A stretch of 64,000 bases of DNA from Chryseosolibacter indicum (GTDB lineage Bacteria > Bacteroidota > Bacteroidia > Cytophagales > Cyclobacteriaceae): NCBI RefSeq assembly GCF_018598585.1, contig NZ_JAHESD010000001.1, positions 1 to 64,000 on the forward strand, given 5' to 3'. The notes below the pieces were generated by a model. The model did not search any database and was not told the origin of the DNA. It saw nothing but the letters and a program-made list of their open reading frames with translations. The position numbers and the translations under genes were made by a program. Below, piece by piece: positions 8,932 through 18,554 of the stretch (its first letter is position 1; each line of letters begins with the position of its first letter).

Positions 8932-10392
8932 ATGAAAACAAAAACTCTGCTTTTATTAAGCTTTTCATTTATTGCTTTTAACACATTTTCTCAACAGGAT
9001 TCTGTTAGCAATAACAATGTGTGGTCGTTAAAGCAATGTATTGATTATGCACTTGCCAATAACCTTAGTGTGAAGCGAAGCAATTATGATGTTGAGACTG
9101 CTTCTCTTAATTATAAGCAGGCAAAGTGGGCAATGATGCCAAACCTAAATGGTAGCATTTCCTATGGATATAACTGGGGGCGTTCTCTTAACCCTGTAAC
9201 GTATGAGTTTACGACGCAGGAGTTAAATTCTATTAATCCTGGGGCATCTAGTTCTGTTACATTATTTAACGGTTTTAGAATACAGAATACAATTAAGCAG
9301 ACTCAAAGAAGTTATCATGCATCAGAACAAGATCTAGCAAAGACAAAAAATGATGTTATGCTTAACATAACCTCTTACTACATAAATGTAATTTTTAATA
9401 AGGAGCAGCTAGAAAATGCGCGTTTTCAACTTGCATCGAGTCAATCGCAGCTTGACCGGGTTAAAAGGCAGGTTTCTGCAGGGGCGTTACCGCGGTCTGA
9501 AGAGTTAAATATCGACGCACAGGTAGCAACGAATGAGGTAAACGTTGCAAATCAGGAAAATGCTTTAGTGCTTTCATTATTACAATTGAAGCAGGCTCTG
9601 TTGCTGCCGGCATCAACCCCTCTTGATGTTCAACTGATTGAAATTGAGGTAGAGGATTTTGTATTGGATCAATCGCGCGATCAGATTTATGATTTGGCTC
9701 GTCAAATTATGCCAGAGATTAGGAGTGCAAATTTGCGGGTTGAAAGCTCTTACTATGCTGCAAAGGCGGCAAAGGGCAACTTATATCCTAGACTTAGCTT
9801 AAACGGGTCAATTAACAGTAACTACTCAAGCGCTTCAGATCGTCCAAGATTTATTCCTGATGGTGGAGATCCTATTCCAACGGTAGAACCCATTGGATTT
9901 ATAGAGGGAACAAACACAAGAGTTGTAAGAAACTCATCCATTCCCTCGGGCACTATGGAGGATGGATATGGGAGAAGAGAACAGTTGAAGGACAATATAT
10001 ACAGATCGTTAGGCCTAAGTCTAACAATACCAATATTTAATGGATTTCAGGCGAGATACAACTGGCAGAGTACTGTAATCAATCGTGAAGTAGCAAAGAT
10101 AGCTTATACTGAAGTTGAACAGGCACTAAGACAGAATGTGGAAACAGCGTATAACAATGCCGTTGCAGCATCAAAGACCTACAATGCTTCATTAAGACAA
10201 GTAGAGGCGCGTGAAGAGGCATTTCGTATGATGGAGCAGCGGATGAACGCAGGTGCAGCAAACTCCTTTGAGTATCAGGTGTCTCAAAATGATCTTTTTA
10301 GAGCTAAAAGTGATTTAACTCGAGCTAAATACGATCTTATTTTTAGAAAGAAACTACTTGACTTCTACCAAGGTAAACCACTAGAATATTAA
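8932..10392 (+). CDS. TolC-family outer-membrane efflux protein
   Basis: A 486-residue outer-membrane channel with signal peptide ending NTFSQ and two repeats of the OEP coiled-coil domain (roughly 30-215 and 245-480). Typical features include the SLKQCIDYALANN opening and the VKRQVSAGALPRSEEL and MEQRMNAGAANSFEYQVSQ turns that close each hairpin. An insert of about 60 residues rich in Pro and Gly (around 295-355) lies in the second repeat. It is followed after 15 bp by the periplasmic adaptor gene, so the two make an export pathway lacking its inner-membrane pump in this window. Confidence 0.93.
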   Translation: MKTKTLLLLSFSFIAFNTFSQQDSVSNNNVWSLKQCIDYALANNLSVKRSNYDVETASLNYKQAKWAMMPNLNGSISYGYNWGRSLNPVTYEFTTQELNSINPGASSSVTLFNGFRIQNTIKQTQRSYHASEQDLAKTKNDVMLNITSYYINVIFNKEQLENARFQLASSQSQLDRVKRQVSAGALPRSEELNIDAQVATNEVNVANQENALVLSLLQLKQALLLPASTPLDVQLIEIEVEDFVLDQSRDQIYDLARQIMPEIRSANLRVESSYYAAKAAKGNLYPRLSLNGSINSNYSSASDRPRFIPDGGDPIPTVEPIGFIEGTNTRVVRNSSIPSGTMEDGYGRREQLKDNIYRSLGLSLTIPIFNGFQARYNWQSTVINREVAKIAYTEVEQALRQNVETAYNNAVAASKTYNASLRQVEAREEAFRMMEQRMNAGAANSFEYQVSQNDLFRAKSDLTRAKYDLIFRKKLLDFYQGKPLEY

Positions 10393-10407
10393 TATCCTTT
10401 AACACAA

Positions 10408-11796
10408 ATGGCAAAGCAAACCCGTAAATCAAACAAAACGATCTACTGGCTCATTGGAGCTGTGGTCATTCTTCTGATCTTTATAGTTGTAGGTAAATCT
10501 GCCGGTTGGATTGGAAAACCTAAAGAGCTAGAGGTGGATCTGGCAAAAGCGAAACGCGCAACTATTATTGAAAAAGTAAGCGCATCAGGTACAGTACAAC
10601 CGGTTACAGAAGTAAAAATAGCTCCCGAGGTTTCAGGTGAAATCATTGATCTTTTGGTGGAAGAAGGAGACTCTGTAACACGTGCGCAAACCCTGGTTAA
10701 GATTCGTCCTGATACATGGCAAAGTCAGCTTGAAAGGGCAGAGGCGGGACTAAGTCAGCAACGTGCTAATCTCGAGCAATCTGTTGCTTCCTTGGAAAGG
10801 GCAAAGGCTACTTTTATCCGCGCGGAACAGGATTTCAAGCGTCAGGAGAAGCTTTATAATGAGAAGGTTATCGCTGATGCAGACTGGCAGCTCGCAAAGC
10901 AGAACTATGAAATAGCGAAAAGCGATAGAGCATCTGCTGAACAAGCTGTTGAAGCTTCAAAGTATATTATAAGAAGCACGGAAGCGTCACTCAGAGAGGC
11001 GAGGGAAAACTATAGAAAGACATCAGTTGTCGCCCCCATGAATGGGATTGTTTCCAAGCTTATCGTGAGAAAGGGTGAACGTGTAGTAGGGACTGCGACG
11101 ATGGCTGGAACTGAAATGTTAAGAATAGCTGATCTTAACCAAATGGAGATTAGGGTTAATGTAAATGAAAATGATATTGTTCGTGTATCTGTAGGCGATA
11201 CGGCCATAATAGATGTGGATGCATATTCAAATGTAAATAAGCAATTTAAAGGTGTGGTAACACTTATTGCCAATACAGCAAAGGATAAACTTTCTGCTGA
11301 TGCAATTACTGAATTCGAAGTAAGGATTCTGATTCTTAGAGATTCTTACGCAGATTTGATAAAAGAAGGAAATCGGTTCCCCTTTAGACCCGGGATGACA
11401 GCCAGTGTAGATATTATTACTACCAGAAAAGACAATGTCTTGTCTGTTCCCTTAGCGTCTGTTACAACACGTGGTGCTGATGGATCGAAGGCAGAGGGAG
11501 GTAATAATCAAGGTCCTCAACAAAACGGTCAGAATCAAGGTTCTCAACAAGAGAAGCAGGTAAAACAGGCCGATAAGGTGGTACTGTTTATAAATGACAA
11601 GGGAACGGCCAAAATGATTGAAGTTAAAACTGGAATTAGCGACTTTGATAATATCGAGATACTTTCAGGAATTAGTGACAGTACGGAAGTAGTTACCGGT
11701 CCATTCCTGGTGGTATCGAAACGGTTGAAAGATGGTGATAAAATTCGACCAGTTCAGAAGAAAGAAGAAAATAAACAGGAAACCGCATCGAAATAA
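10408..11796 (+). CDS. Periplasmic adaptor of an efflux system (HlyD/MacA type)
   Basis: A 462-residue membrane-fusion protein. One N-terminal membrane anchor lies at about residues 13-30; a biotinyl-lipoyl half-motif (VSGEIIDLLVEEGDSV) is followed by a long coiled-coil hairpin (~105-200) and the second lipoyl half (VVAPMNGIVSKL), then beta-barrel and membrane-proximal domains. A Gln/Gly/Asn-rich linker of ~25 residues near 365-390 interrupts the last domain. It follows the TolC gene, and a terminator ends the unit, so the MacB-like ABC or RND pump is encoded elsewhere. Confidence 0.92.
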   Translation: MAKQTRKSNKTIYWLIGAVVILLIFIVVGKSAGWIGKPKELEVDLAKAKRATIIEKVSASGTVQPVTEVKIAPEVSGEIIDLLVEEGDSVTRAQTLVKIRPDTWQSQLERAEAGLSQQRANLEQSVASLERAKATFIRAEQDFKRQEKLYNEKVIADADWQLAKQNYEIAKSDRASAEQAVEASKYIIRSTEASLREARENYRKTSVVAPMNGIVSKLIVRKGERVVGTATMAGTEMLRIADLNQMEIRVNVNENDIVRVSVGDTAIIDVDAYSNVNKQFKGVVTLIANTAKDKLSADAITEFEVRILILRDSYADLIKEGNRFPFRPGMTASVDIITTRKDNVLSVPLASVTTRGADGSKAEGGNNQGPQQNGQNQGSQQEKQVKQADKVVLFINDKGTAKMIEVKTGISDFDNIEILSGISDSTEVVTGPFLVVSKRLKDGDKIRPVQKKEENKQETASK

Positions 11797-11802
11797 CATA
11801 GG

Positions 11803-11827
11803 GCCCTCTTATTTAGAGGGCTTTTTT
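11803..11827 (+). terminator. Rho-independent terminator of the efflux pair
   Basis: Stem gccctc / gagggc around loop ttattta, then six T. It lies 6 bp after the adaptor gene stop. Confidence 0.85.
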
Positions 11828-11830
11828 ATT

Positions 11831-11855
11831 ATTATTGTTTTTTAAAAACAATAAT
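11831..11855 (+). promoter_or_regulatory. AT-rich hairpin touching the pyrophosphatase start codon
   Basis: Two perfectly complementary 12-nt arms (attattgttttt and aaaaacaataat) separated by one T end exactly one base before the ATG at 11856. In RNA this would be about a 10-bp AU stem with a small loop directly before the start codon. It may be a second weak terminator, or a structure that tunes translation of ppa; the sequence alone does not decide. Confidence 0.5.
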
Positions 11856-12395
11856 ATGGTTCTTCATCCGTGGCACGAGGTATCTACTGGAAAACAACCA
11901 CCGCAGCATGTAAATGCTTTAATAGAAATCCCAAGAGGGTCTAAGGCAAAATATGAGATAGATAAGGAGAGCGGACTGTTAAAGTTGGACCGCGTTATTT
12001 ATGCCTCTATGTATTATCCTTTAAATTACGGATTTATACCTCAAACTTTGGGAGAGGATCATGACCCTTTAGATATTGTAGTGTTAACACAGGTGTCGGT
12101 CGTCCCACTTTGTATCATCCCCTCAAAAGTTATCGGTGTAATGCAAATGATAGACAGGGGAGAGGCTGATGATAAAATAATTGCTGTAGCTGAACAAGAT
12201 CCCAGTGTTAGCAATATCAACGATGTAGATGACCTGCCCCAATACCTACGCGACGAGCTCCAACACTTTTTCGAAAACTATAAAACACTTGAGAATAAAA
12301 AAGTGGTTATAGATAAGTTTCTTTCAAAGGATAAGGCCTACGAGATAATCAGTAATGGCATTGGTTACTATAGGCAGCATGGTAAACTGTCCTAA
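11856..12395 (+). CDS. ppa: Inorganic pyrophosphatase (family I)
   Basis: Hydrolyses PPi to phosphate, pulling biosynthetic reactions forward. Started at ATG 11856 it has 179 residues; the in-frame ATG 21 bp upstream lies within a hairpin and would add only FFKNNN-type residues, so I prefer the internal start. The core motif EDHDPLDIVVLTQ contains the metal-binding aspartates, and YGFIPQT and the Lys of RGSKAKYEID complete the active site. The C terminus YYRQHGKLS is typical. It precedes the polysaccharide gene cluster by 6 bp. Confidence 0.96.
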   Translation: MVLHPWHEVSTGKQPPQHVNALIEIPRGSKAKYEIDKESGLLKLDRVIYASMYYPLNYGFIPQTLGEDHDPLDIVVLTQVSVVPLCIIPSKVIGVMQMIDRGEADDKIIAVAEQDPSVSNINDVDDLPQYLRDELQHFFENYKTLENKKVVIDKFLSKDKAYEIISNGIGYYRQHGKLS

Positions 12396-12401
12396 AGCAA
12401 T

Positions 12402-13532
12402 ATGAATATTGGTTTTGAAGCAAAAAGATTTTTTACGAACAGCACGGGACTTGGTAATTATAGCAGGTTTATTGTTGATGCGTTAAGCGTAAACAATGAG
12501 AACGATAATTTCTTTTTATATACCCCTTCAAATGTTCCTGGTAAAGCAAGTAAGGAAATACTTAATAGAAGAAATGTTAAAGTAGTTAGGCCTAGTTCTA
12601 CTTATCAAATGTTTAAGGCAGGGAGCCTCTGGAGGACTTGGGGTATAAGCCAACATCCAACAATTGATTCTTTGAATGTATTCCATGGGCTAAGTCACGA
12701 GCTTCCTATAGGTCTTCCAGTTCATATTAAAAAAATTGTAACAGTTCATGATTTAATTTTTTTAAGATATCCTCAGTTCTATAGACAAATTGATATATGG
12801 ATATACAAATCTAAACTTCTTCATGCTTGCAGGAATGCTGATAAAATAATAGCGGTTAGTAAACAAACAGCTTCAGATTTAATTGAATTTCTTCACGTAG
12901 ATGAGAAGAAGATAGAAGTAGTTTACCAAGGATGTCATTCTAATTTTAAAAGAAAATTGTCAGCACAGGAAATTGAACAGGTTAAAATTAAACACCAATT
13001 ACCAGCTGAATATATATTGAATGTTGGAACGGTAGAAGAAAGGAAGAATGTTCTTGTTTTGGTAAAAGCACTTGCGCAGATTCCTGAAAAATCACGTTTG
13101 CCGCTTATAATAATGGGCAAGCATACTCCATACTACCAGACAGTGGTTGAGGAGGCTGCAAAGTTAGGAGTGATTAAGAACATTAGATTTCTTAATAATA
13201 TACCATTTGCAGACTTTCCAGCTATTTATCAGGGCGCGAAAGTTTTTGTTTACCCCTCTCTCTTTGAGGGTTTTGGGATTCCGCTGGTTGAAGCAATAGA
13301 GTCATGTGTACCTGTAATAACATCAGAAGGTTCATGTTTTATAGAAGCCGCAGGTCCTTCAGCTAAATATATCAATCCAAAGCGTTCAGATGAATTAAAG
13401 AAAACGCTGATGGAAGTACTGTCAGATGACACTCTGAGGGATCAGATGATTAAGGGTAGTACAGAATATATTCAAAAATTCCGACCTGAAGTTATTTCTT
13501 CCAATCTTATTAAAGCTTACAAAACTGCGTAA
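12402..13532 (+). CDS. Glycosyltransferase family 4
   Basis: A GT-B fold transferase of 376 residues. The N-terminal donor-independent half opens with IGFEAKRFFTNSTGLGNYSR; the C-terminal half carries NVGTVEERKNV, a G-H-P pattern (IIMGKH), and the GT4 EX7E motif in LFEGFGIPLVEAIES. A basic Lys-Arg-rich N terminus is typical of mannosyl- or rhamnosyl-transferases, but the sugar cannot be read from the sequence. First gene of the cluster, 6 bp after ppa. Confidence 0.9.
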   Translation: MNIGFEAKRFFTNSTGLGNYSRFIVDALSVNNENDNFFLYTPSNVPGKASKEILNRRNVKVVRPSSTYQMFKAGSLWRTWGISQHPTIDSLNVFHGLSHELPIGLPVHIKKIVTVHDLIFLRYPQFYRQIDIWIYKSKLLHACRNADKIIAVSKQTASDLIEFLHVDEKKIEVVYQGCHSNFKRKLSAQEIEQVKIKHQLPAEYILNVGTVEERKNVLVLVKALAQIPEKSRLPLIIMGKHTPYYQTVVEEAAKLGVIKNIRFLNNIPFADFPAIYQGAKVFVYPSLFEGFGIPLVEAIESCVPVITSEGSCFIEAAGPSAKYINPKRSDELKKTLMEVLSDDTLRDQMIKGSTEYIQKFRPEVISSNLIKAYKTA

Positions 13533-13561
13533 ACGTTTACTTATTATCTCTAGTGACACCA

Positions 13562-14434
13562 ATGATTAGTCAGTTTTCCATAATTATACCAACTTGGAAT
13601 AATCTTCCTTATCTTAAATTATGTATTGAAAGCATAAGAAAGAATTCGTATCAGAAGCACCAAATCATTGTTTATGCTAATGAAGGTATCGATGGAACAA
13701 TTGAGTGGATAAAAAATCAACGAGACATAGAATTTTTAAGTTCTGAAAAAAACGCAGGCATTTGTGTAGCGGTGAATTCCTGCCGAGCATTGGTTAAAGC
13801 TCCGTATATCGTTTACATGAATGATGATATGTATGTATGTCCTAATTGGGATTGGGAATTGCATAAGTCGATCGAAGAAATAGGACATGACCGTTTTATG
13901 TTGTCTTCTACCCTTATTGAGCCCCGAGCTGTAAAGAACTCGAATTATATTTCTATCGTAAAAGATTTTGGAGATAACACAAATAGTTTTAGAGAGGATG
14001 ATTTATTAAAATCATATAATGAACTTCATAAAAATGATTGGTGTGGAGCATCGTGGCCTCCAAGTGTAGTTAGTACAAGGGTCTGGGATATAGTAGGAGG
14101 ATATAGTATAGAGTTCTCCCCCGGGATGTATTCTGATCCTGATTTTTCTATGAAGCTTTGGAAGTATGGCGTACGTATTTTTAAAGGTATTGGAAAAAGC
14201 AAGGTCTATCATTTCCAATCTAAATCAACAGGGAAAGTAAAGAAAAACAACGGAAATGAGATGTTCCTTTTTAAATGGAGTATTAGTGCAAAAGTCTTTT
14301 ACATCTATTTTCTGCAAATGGGAAAGGATTATCATGGCCCATTAAAAGACAATGTAAAAATCCCTTTTAATAAGCGGCTGGGGAATACTCTTAAAAGAAC
14401 TTATCGAAATCTTGTCTTTAATTCTTCTTTATGA
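13562..14434 (+). CDS. Glycosyltransferase family 2
   Basis: A 290-residue GT-A enzyme (ATG at 13562; an in-frame GTG 9 bp upstream is possible). The N terminus FSIIIPTWNNLPYLKLCIESI is the GT2 opening, YMNDDMYV holds the DxD-like metal site near residue 90, and WCGASWPPSVVS and SDPDFSMKLWKYG correspond to the acceptor half. Sugar specificity is unknown. A 185-bp gap without recognisable features follows. Confidence 0.88.
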   Translation: MISQFSIIIPTWNNLPYLKLCIESIRKNSYQKHQIIVYANEGIDGTIEWIKNQRDIEFLSSEKNAGICVAVNSCRALVKAPYIVYMNDDMYVCPNWDWELHKSIEEIGHDRFMLSSTLIEPRAVKNSNYISIVKDFGDNTNSFREDDLLKSYNELHKNDWCGASWPPSVVSTRVWDIVGGYSIEFSPGMYSDPDFSMKLWKYGVRIFKGIGKSKVYHFQSKSTGKVKKNNGNEMFLFKWSISAKVFYIYFLQMGKDYHGPLKDNVKIPFNKRLGNTLKRTYRNLVFNSSL

Positions 14435-14619
14435 CTTGTTCTAACTGGATTGAGTTTTTAGATCAGGTTTAAAGAGTATAGGCTCCTTTAAGTGTTTTTT
14501 TTGAAAAGGAATTGGAGATGATTGCACAAACCGGAAAATGCCAAAGGCTAGGAGATTGGTTTTTAGATAGGCAGGAAAAAGATTGATAAGCAGATGAATC
14601 GAACGACAAAGAAATTATT

Positions 14620-15594
14620 ATGAAGCTTGCGGTTATTTTACCTCATACTAAATTATACGGTGGAGTAAAAAGGTTTTTTGAACTAGGAGATGTGTTTATT
14701 AAAAAGGGTCATGAATTTAAGGTTCTTACACCAGATGGTACTGGGCCTGTATGGTATAGTGGAACGATTCCGACATTATCTTTAAGCAGTGCTAAAGAAG
14801 AAGAGTTTGATGCAGTTTTCATTACAGAGACCCAATTTCTTGAAGTACTATCCCATTTTAAAACTAGACATCAAATTCTCTATTTTGTACGCCCATCTGA
14901 TAAGCTAAGTATTCTTAAAAAATATCCTGATGTTAAAGTTTATGCTAATTCCACAAATGCTTTAGAAACAGCTAAGTCAAAATATCGTATAGATGCTTTT
15001 CCTGCCTTTGGAGGAATTAATACCGATACTTTCTTGCCTAAGGTACTAAAGAGTAAAGATAAAAGTGAGCCCATCGTAATTATGACGTATGGTCGTGTAG
15101 TTGAGAAAAAAAAGGGCACAAAGCTAGTCGTGAGGGCATGTGAAAGACTATATAGAAAAGGATATAACATAAAACTATTATTGTTTGATACACCGGTGAA
15201 TGAAAAGGCTGAAAAGGCAATCAAGAAATTTAATACAATTGTTCCTTTTGATTTTGTTTTAAATCATCCGGTCAGTGATAATCTGCAACTCTATCATAAG
15301 GCAGATATCTTCGTCTCTGCGGAAAAAAAAGCTGGCCATTCTAATACATCAGCGGAAGCGATGGCTTCAGGAATACCGGTAATTGGAACAAATTCCGGAA
15401 CAAAAGATTTCTTAATTCATAACGAAACAGGGTTAGTTATATCAAGATGGTCAAGGTGTATAGCTAAGGCAATTGCTACATTAATAAATGACTTTGAACT
15501 GAGACAAAAATTAGCAATAAGAGGTAGATCAAAAATTGAAGAATTTAGCTGGAGTGTGCTCGCCGAAAAAATATTAACTGAGCTAGCGAAATAA
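14620..15594 (+). CDS. Glycosyltransferase family 4
   Basis: A 324-residue GT-B transferase with HTKLYGGVKRFFELGD at the N terminus and YGRVVEKKKGTKLVV starting the donor domain. The catalytic signature is altered: instead of E-G-F-G-x-x-x-x-E it reads AEKKAGHSNTSAEAMASG, still leaving the second glutamate in place. It is short compared with other GT4 proteins (usually 350-400). Part of the same plus-strand cluster. Confidence 0.87.
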   Translation: MKLAVILPHTKLYGGVKRFFELGDVFIKKGHEFKVLTPDGTGPVWYSGTIPTLSLSSAKEEEFDAVFITETQFLEVLSHFKTRHQILYFVRPSDKLSILKKYPDVKVYANSTNALETAKSKYRIDAFPAFGGINTDTFLPKVLKSKDKSEPIVIMTYGRVVEKKKGTKLVVRACERLYRKGYNIKLLLFDTPVNEKAEKAIKKFNTIVPFDFVLNHPVSDNLQLYHKADIFVSAEKKAGHSNTSAEAMASGIPVIGTNSGTKDFLIHNETGLVISRWSRCIAKAIATLINDFELRQKLAIRGRSKIEEFSWSVLAEKILTELAK

Positions 15595-15637
15595 GATTAA
15601 TCGTTGTGTTAACAGATGTAAATTATAACTGATTCAA

Positions 15638-16582
15638 ATGAAAATTAGTGGTTTTACGATGGTAAGAAATGCTGCCAAACTTTATTATCCAATTAGGGCA
15701 GCTATTGAATCTATTCTTCCAATTTGTGATGAGTTTGTAGTTGCCTTGGGAGAAGGTGATGCCGATGATACAACGGAAGAAGAAATAAAAAAAATAAACT
15801 CTGATAAGGTTAAGATCATTAGAACTGTTTGGGATTTAAATAAGTATCCAAAAGGGATGGTTCACGCATATCAAACAGATATCGCAAAGCAAGCGTGTAC
15901 AGGAGATTGGCTTTTCTATGTACAAAGTGATGAGGTTGTTCATGAACAATACTTACCTGTAATAAAAAAGAGATGTGAGGAGCTTCTTGATGATAAAGAA
16001 GTTGAAGGTTTGTTATTTAATTATAAGCACTTTTGGGGTGATTATAATCACTATATCGTTTCACATGCGTGGTACCCGAGAGAAATAAGAATAGTTCGTA
16101 ATCTTCCTGAAATACACTCCTGGTGGTCTGCACAATCATTCAGGAGAATACCAAACTTTGATGGGCTGAATTACAGACAAAAAAAAGGAACATATAAGCT
16201 AAGAGTAGCATCTGTTGATGCATTTATCTACCATTATGGTTGGGTGCGTCCTCCTCAGTATATGCAAATAAAGCGGAAGGCATTTACCACCATACATAAA
16301 GGGAAAGCAAAGGCAGAAGATTTGTTTCAAAATCAAGAGGAGCTTTTTAATTACGGGGATCTTTCAAAAGTAGAGTATTTCAATGGGTCTCACCCTAGTG
16401 TATTAAAGGAATGGATGTCCAAATTCAATTGGCAAGAACAATTATATCCAATTCGTTCCGTTGAAGGAGTTAAGCATAAACATGAACGTTTAAGGTATAG
16501 ACTACTTACATTTATTGAACAAAAGTTTTTACAAGGAAGATTGATTGGAGGTTTTAAAAACTACAAATTATTGAAACGCTAA
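15638..16582 (+). CDS. Glycosyltransferase family 2-like protein
   Basis: A 314-residue protein with a GT2-like N terminus (ISGFTMVRNAAKLYYPIRAAI), the metal-site pattern FYVQSDEVVHEQY (QSDE where DxD is usual) and a later HAWYPREIRIVRN segment seen in glycosyl transferases of polysaccharide clusters. The C-terminal third is basic and may contact membrane lipid acceptors. Substrate unknown. Confidence 0.82.
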   Translation: MKISGFTMVRNAAKLYYPIRAAIESILPICDEFVVALGEGDADDTTEEEIKKINSDKVKIIRTVWDLNKYPKGMVHAYQTDIAKQACTGDWLFYVQSDEVVHEQYLPVIKKRCEELLDDKEVEGLLFNYKHFWGDYNHYIVSHAWYPREIRIVRNLPEIHSWWSAQSFRRIPNFDGLNYRQKKGTYKLRVASVDAFIYHYGWVRPPQYMQIKRKAFTTIHKGKAKAEDLFQNQEELFNYGDLSKVEYFNGSHPSVLKEWMSKFNWQEQLYPIRSVEGVKHKHERLRYRLLTFIEQKFLQGRLIGGFKNYKLLKR

Positions 16583-16617
16583 AGTGCTATTCCTTCTTTT
16601 AAATTAACTGTTATTCA

Positions 16618-17643
16618 ATGTATATAAAGAATTCAACGATACTGGTTACAGGTTCTTCTGGCTTTATTGGTTACCATTTGGCTGCCCGTCTACTTAAGGA
16701 TAATCATATAGTCGGTCTTGATAATATGAATAATTATTATGATGAAGGCCTTAAAAGGTCTCGCCTTCGTCTCCTCGAAGAGGAAAGTAATTTTGAATTT
16801 TATGAGATGGATCTAGTAGATAAAGAAGCTTTAGATAAACTTTTTACAAGGTATAAATTTTCTTATGTAATTCATCTTGCAGCTCAAGCCGGTGTGAGAT
16901 ACTCGATTACTAATCCTTACGCCTATTTAAATAGTAACCTTAATGGTTTTTTAAATATAATTGAAGCTTGCAGGCACCATAAAGTTCTTCATCTCATTTT
17001 TGCATCATCAAGTTCTGTTTATGGAGCAAATAAGAGAATGCCTTTTTCTACTCATGATAATGTTGATCACCCTATTTCATTATATGCTGCTACAAAAAAA
17101 TCAAATGAGCTCATAGCGCATACATATGCGTCACTATACAATTTACCAACAACAGGATTAAGGTTTTTTACAGTTTACGGTCCTTACGGACGGCCAGACA
17201 TGGCTATGTTTCTTTTTACCAAAGCAATCCTAGAGGGTAAGCCAATTGATGTTTTTAACAATGGTAAGATGAAGCGTGACTTCACGTATGTTGATGATGT
17301 AATTGAAAGCATTACACGTTTAATCCCTAAAATACCAAAGCCCAATAAAGCGTGGAATGGTTTCTATCCGGATCCCGCTTCTAGCTTCGCTCCCTATAAA
17401 ATATATAATGTGGGGAACAACAAACCTGTAGAACTCGGCAAGTTTATTGATGTTATTGAAGAAAAACTGGGTAAAAAGGCTATTAGAAATTTATTGCCTC
17501 TTCAAAGTGGCGACGTTTTAGAGACATATGCAGATGTTGACGAACTTATTGAAGAGGTAGACTTTAAACCTTCTACAAGTATTGAAGAAGGCATTGGAAA
17601 ATTTATAGAGTGGTATTTAAAATATTATAATATAAACCCTTGA
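16618..17643 (+). CDS. NAD-dependent nucleotide-sugar epimerase, UDP-glucuronate 4-epimerase-like
   Basis: An extended short-chain dehydrogenase of 341 residues. The NAD-binding loop is TGSSGFIGYH (11-20), the catalytic triad has Ser131-133 and Tyr156-x3-Lys160 (YAATK), and the substrate region ends with SGDVLETYADVDEL, a pattern typical of UDP-glucuronate 4-epimerases (CapI type). It would supply UDP-galacturonate for the surrounding glycosyltransferases. Other UDP-sugar epimerases are possible, but the QxGDVxxTYAD pattern makes this the best guess. Confidence 0.88.
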   Translation: MYIKNSTILVTGSSGFIGYHLAARLLKDNHIVGLDNMNNYYDEGLKRSRLRLLEEESNFEFYEMDLVDKEALDKLFTRYKFSYVIHLAAQAGVRYSITNPYAYLNSNLNGFLNIIEACRHHKVLHLIFASSSSVYGANKRMPFSTHDNVDHPISLYAATKKSNELIAHTYASLYNLPTTGLRFFTVYGPYGRPDMAMFLFTKAILEGKPIDVFNNGKMKRDFTYVDDVIESITRLIPKIPKPNKAWNGFYPDPASSFAPYKIYNVGNNKPVELGKFIDVIEEKLGKKAIRNLLPLQSGDVLETYADVDELIEEVDFKPSTSIEEGIGKFIEWYLKYYNINP

Positions 17644-17762
17644 AGGTTAGGTGTATTAAATACAATTCCAACCGCTTTAGATTAAAATGTGTCAATAAGA
17701 ATACATGAGAGAACGCATTTAGATGAATTATCAAGAAACCGTCAAATACTTGTGATTATTCT

Positions 17763-18542
17763 ATGGGAGGTCCTACAAAGATTTCGGCTACAATAATCAC
17801 ATTTAATGAAGAAAGAAAGATTGAAAATTGTATTCAGTCCTTATTGGAAGTTGTAGATGAAATCGTTGTAGTGGACTCTTATTCAACCGATCGAACAGAA
17901 AATATCTGCTCAAAATACCCGGTTAGATTTATTAAACATGCTTTTGAAGGATATGTAGCACAAAAGAACTACGCAATGAATCAGGCATCTAATGACGTTA
18001 TTCTTTCTCTTGATGCTGACGAACGACTTTCTGAAAAGCTAAAACAGTCGATTTTAATTGTTAAAAATAACTGGGATGCGCGGATTGATGGTTATGAGGT
18101 GAACAGGTTTAATAATTATTGCGGCCATTGGATAAGATTTTGTGGCTGGTATCCCGATCGTAAAATAAGGCTTTGGGATAGGAGGAAAGGCAGCTGGCAG
18201 GGGACTGATCCACATGATAAAGTGAAGATTAGTAAGGATAGGGTACAAAGGCTAAATGGTGATTTACTGCATTTTGCTTACTTTTCAGTTGATGAACATT
18301 TGAGACAAATGAGTAAATTTGCAGAAGTTGCTGCAAAAGCAAAGTTTAAAAAAGGAGTAAGGCCCATTTTTGTTATTCATGTCATTCTTAACCCTCTCTT
18401 CAAATTTTTCAAGAAATATATTCTACAACTGGGATTTTTGGATGGTTATTATGGATTTGTGTTTTGTGCGGCAGCTTCATCCTTGAATTTTTTTAAGTAT
18501 TTACGGTTATATGAGTATCATCGGAGGGGGTTGCCCGAGTAG
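17763..18542 (+). CDS. Glycosyltransferase family 2, WaaE/KdtX-like
   Basis: A 259-residue GT2 resembling lipopolysaccharide-core beta-glucosyltransferases: ISATIITFNEERKIENCI, VVDSYSTDRTENIC, and the metal motif LDADERLSEKL near residue 84. The middle RIRLWDRRKGSWQG-like stretch and the C-terminal amphipathic helices (FFKKYILQLGFLDG) are shared with membrane-associated members. A sugar of the LPS core or polymer is the likely product. Confidence 0.88.
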   Translation: MGGPTKISATIITFNEERKIENCIQSLLEVVDEIVVVDSYSTDRTENICSKYPVRFIKHAFEGYVAQKNYAMNQASNDVILSLDADERLSEKLKQSILIVKNNWDARIDGYEVNRFNNYCGHWIRFCGWYPDRKIRLWDRRKGSWQGTDPHDKVKISKDRVQRLNGDLLHFAYFSVDEHLRQMSKFAEVAAKAKFKKGVRPIFVIHVILNPLFKFFKKYILQLGFLDGYYGFVFCAAASSLNFFKYLRLYEYHRRGLPE

Positions 18543-18554
18543 AAAAATAAAGAA

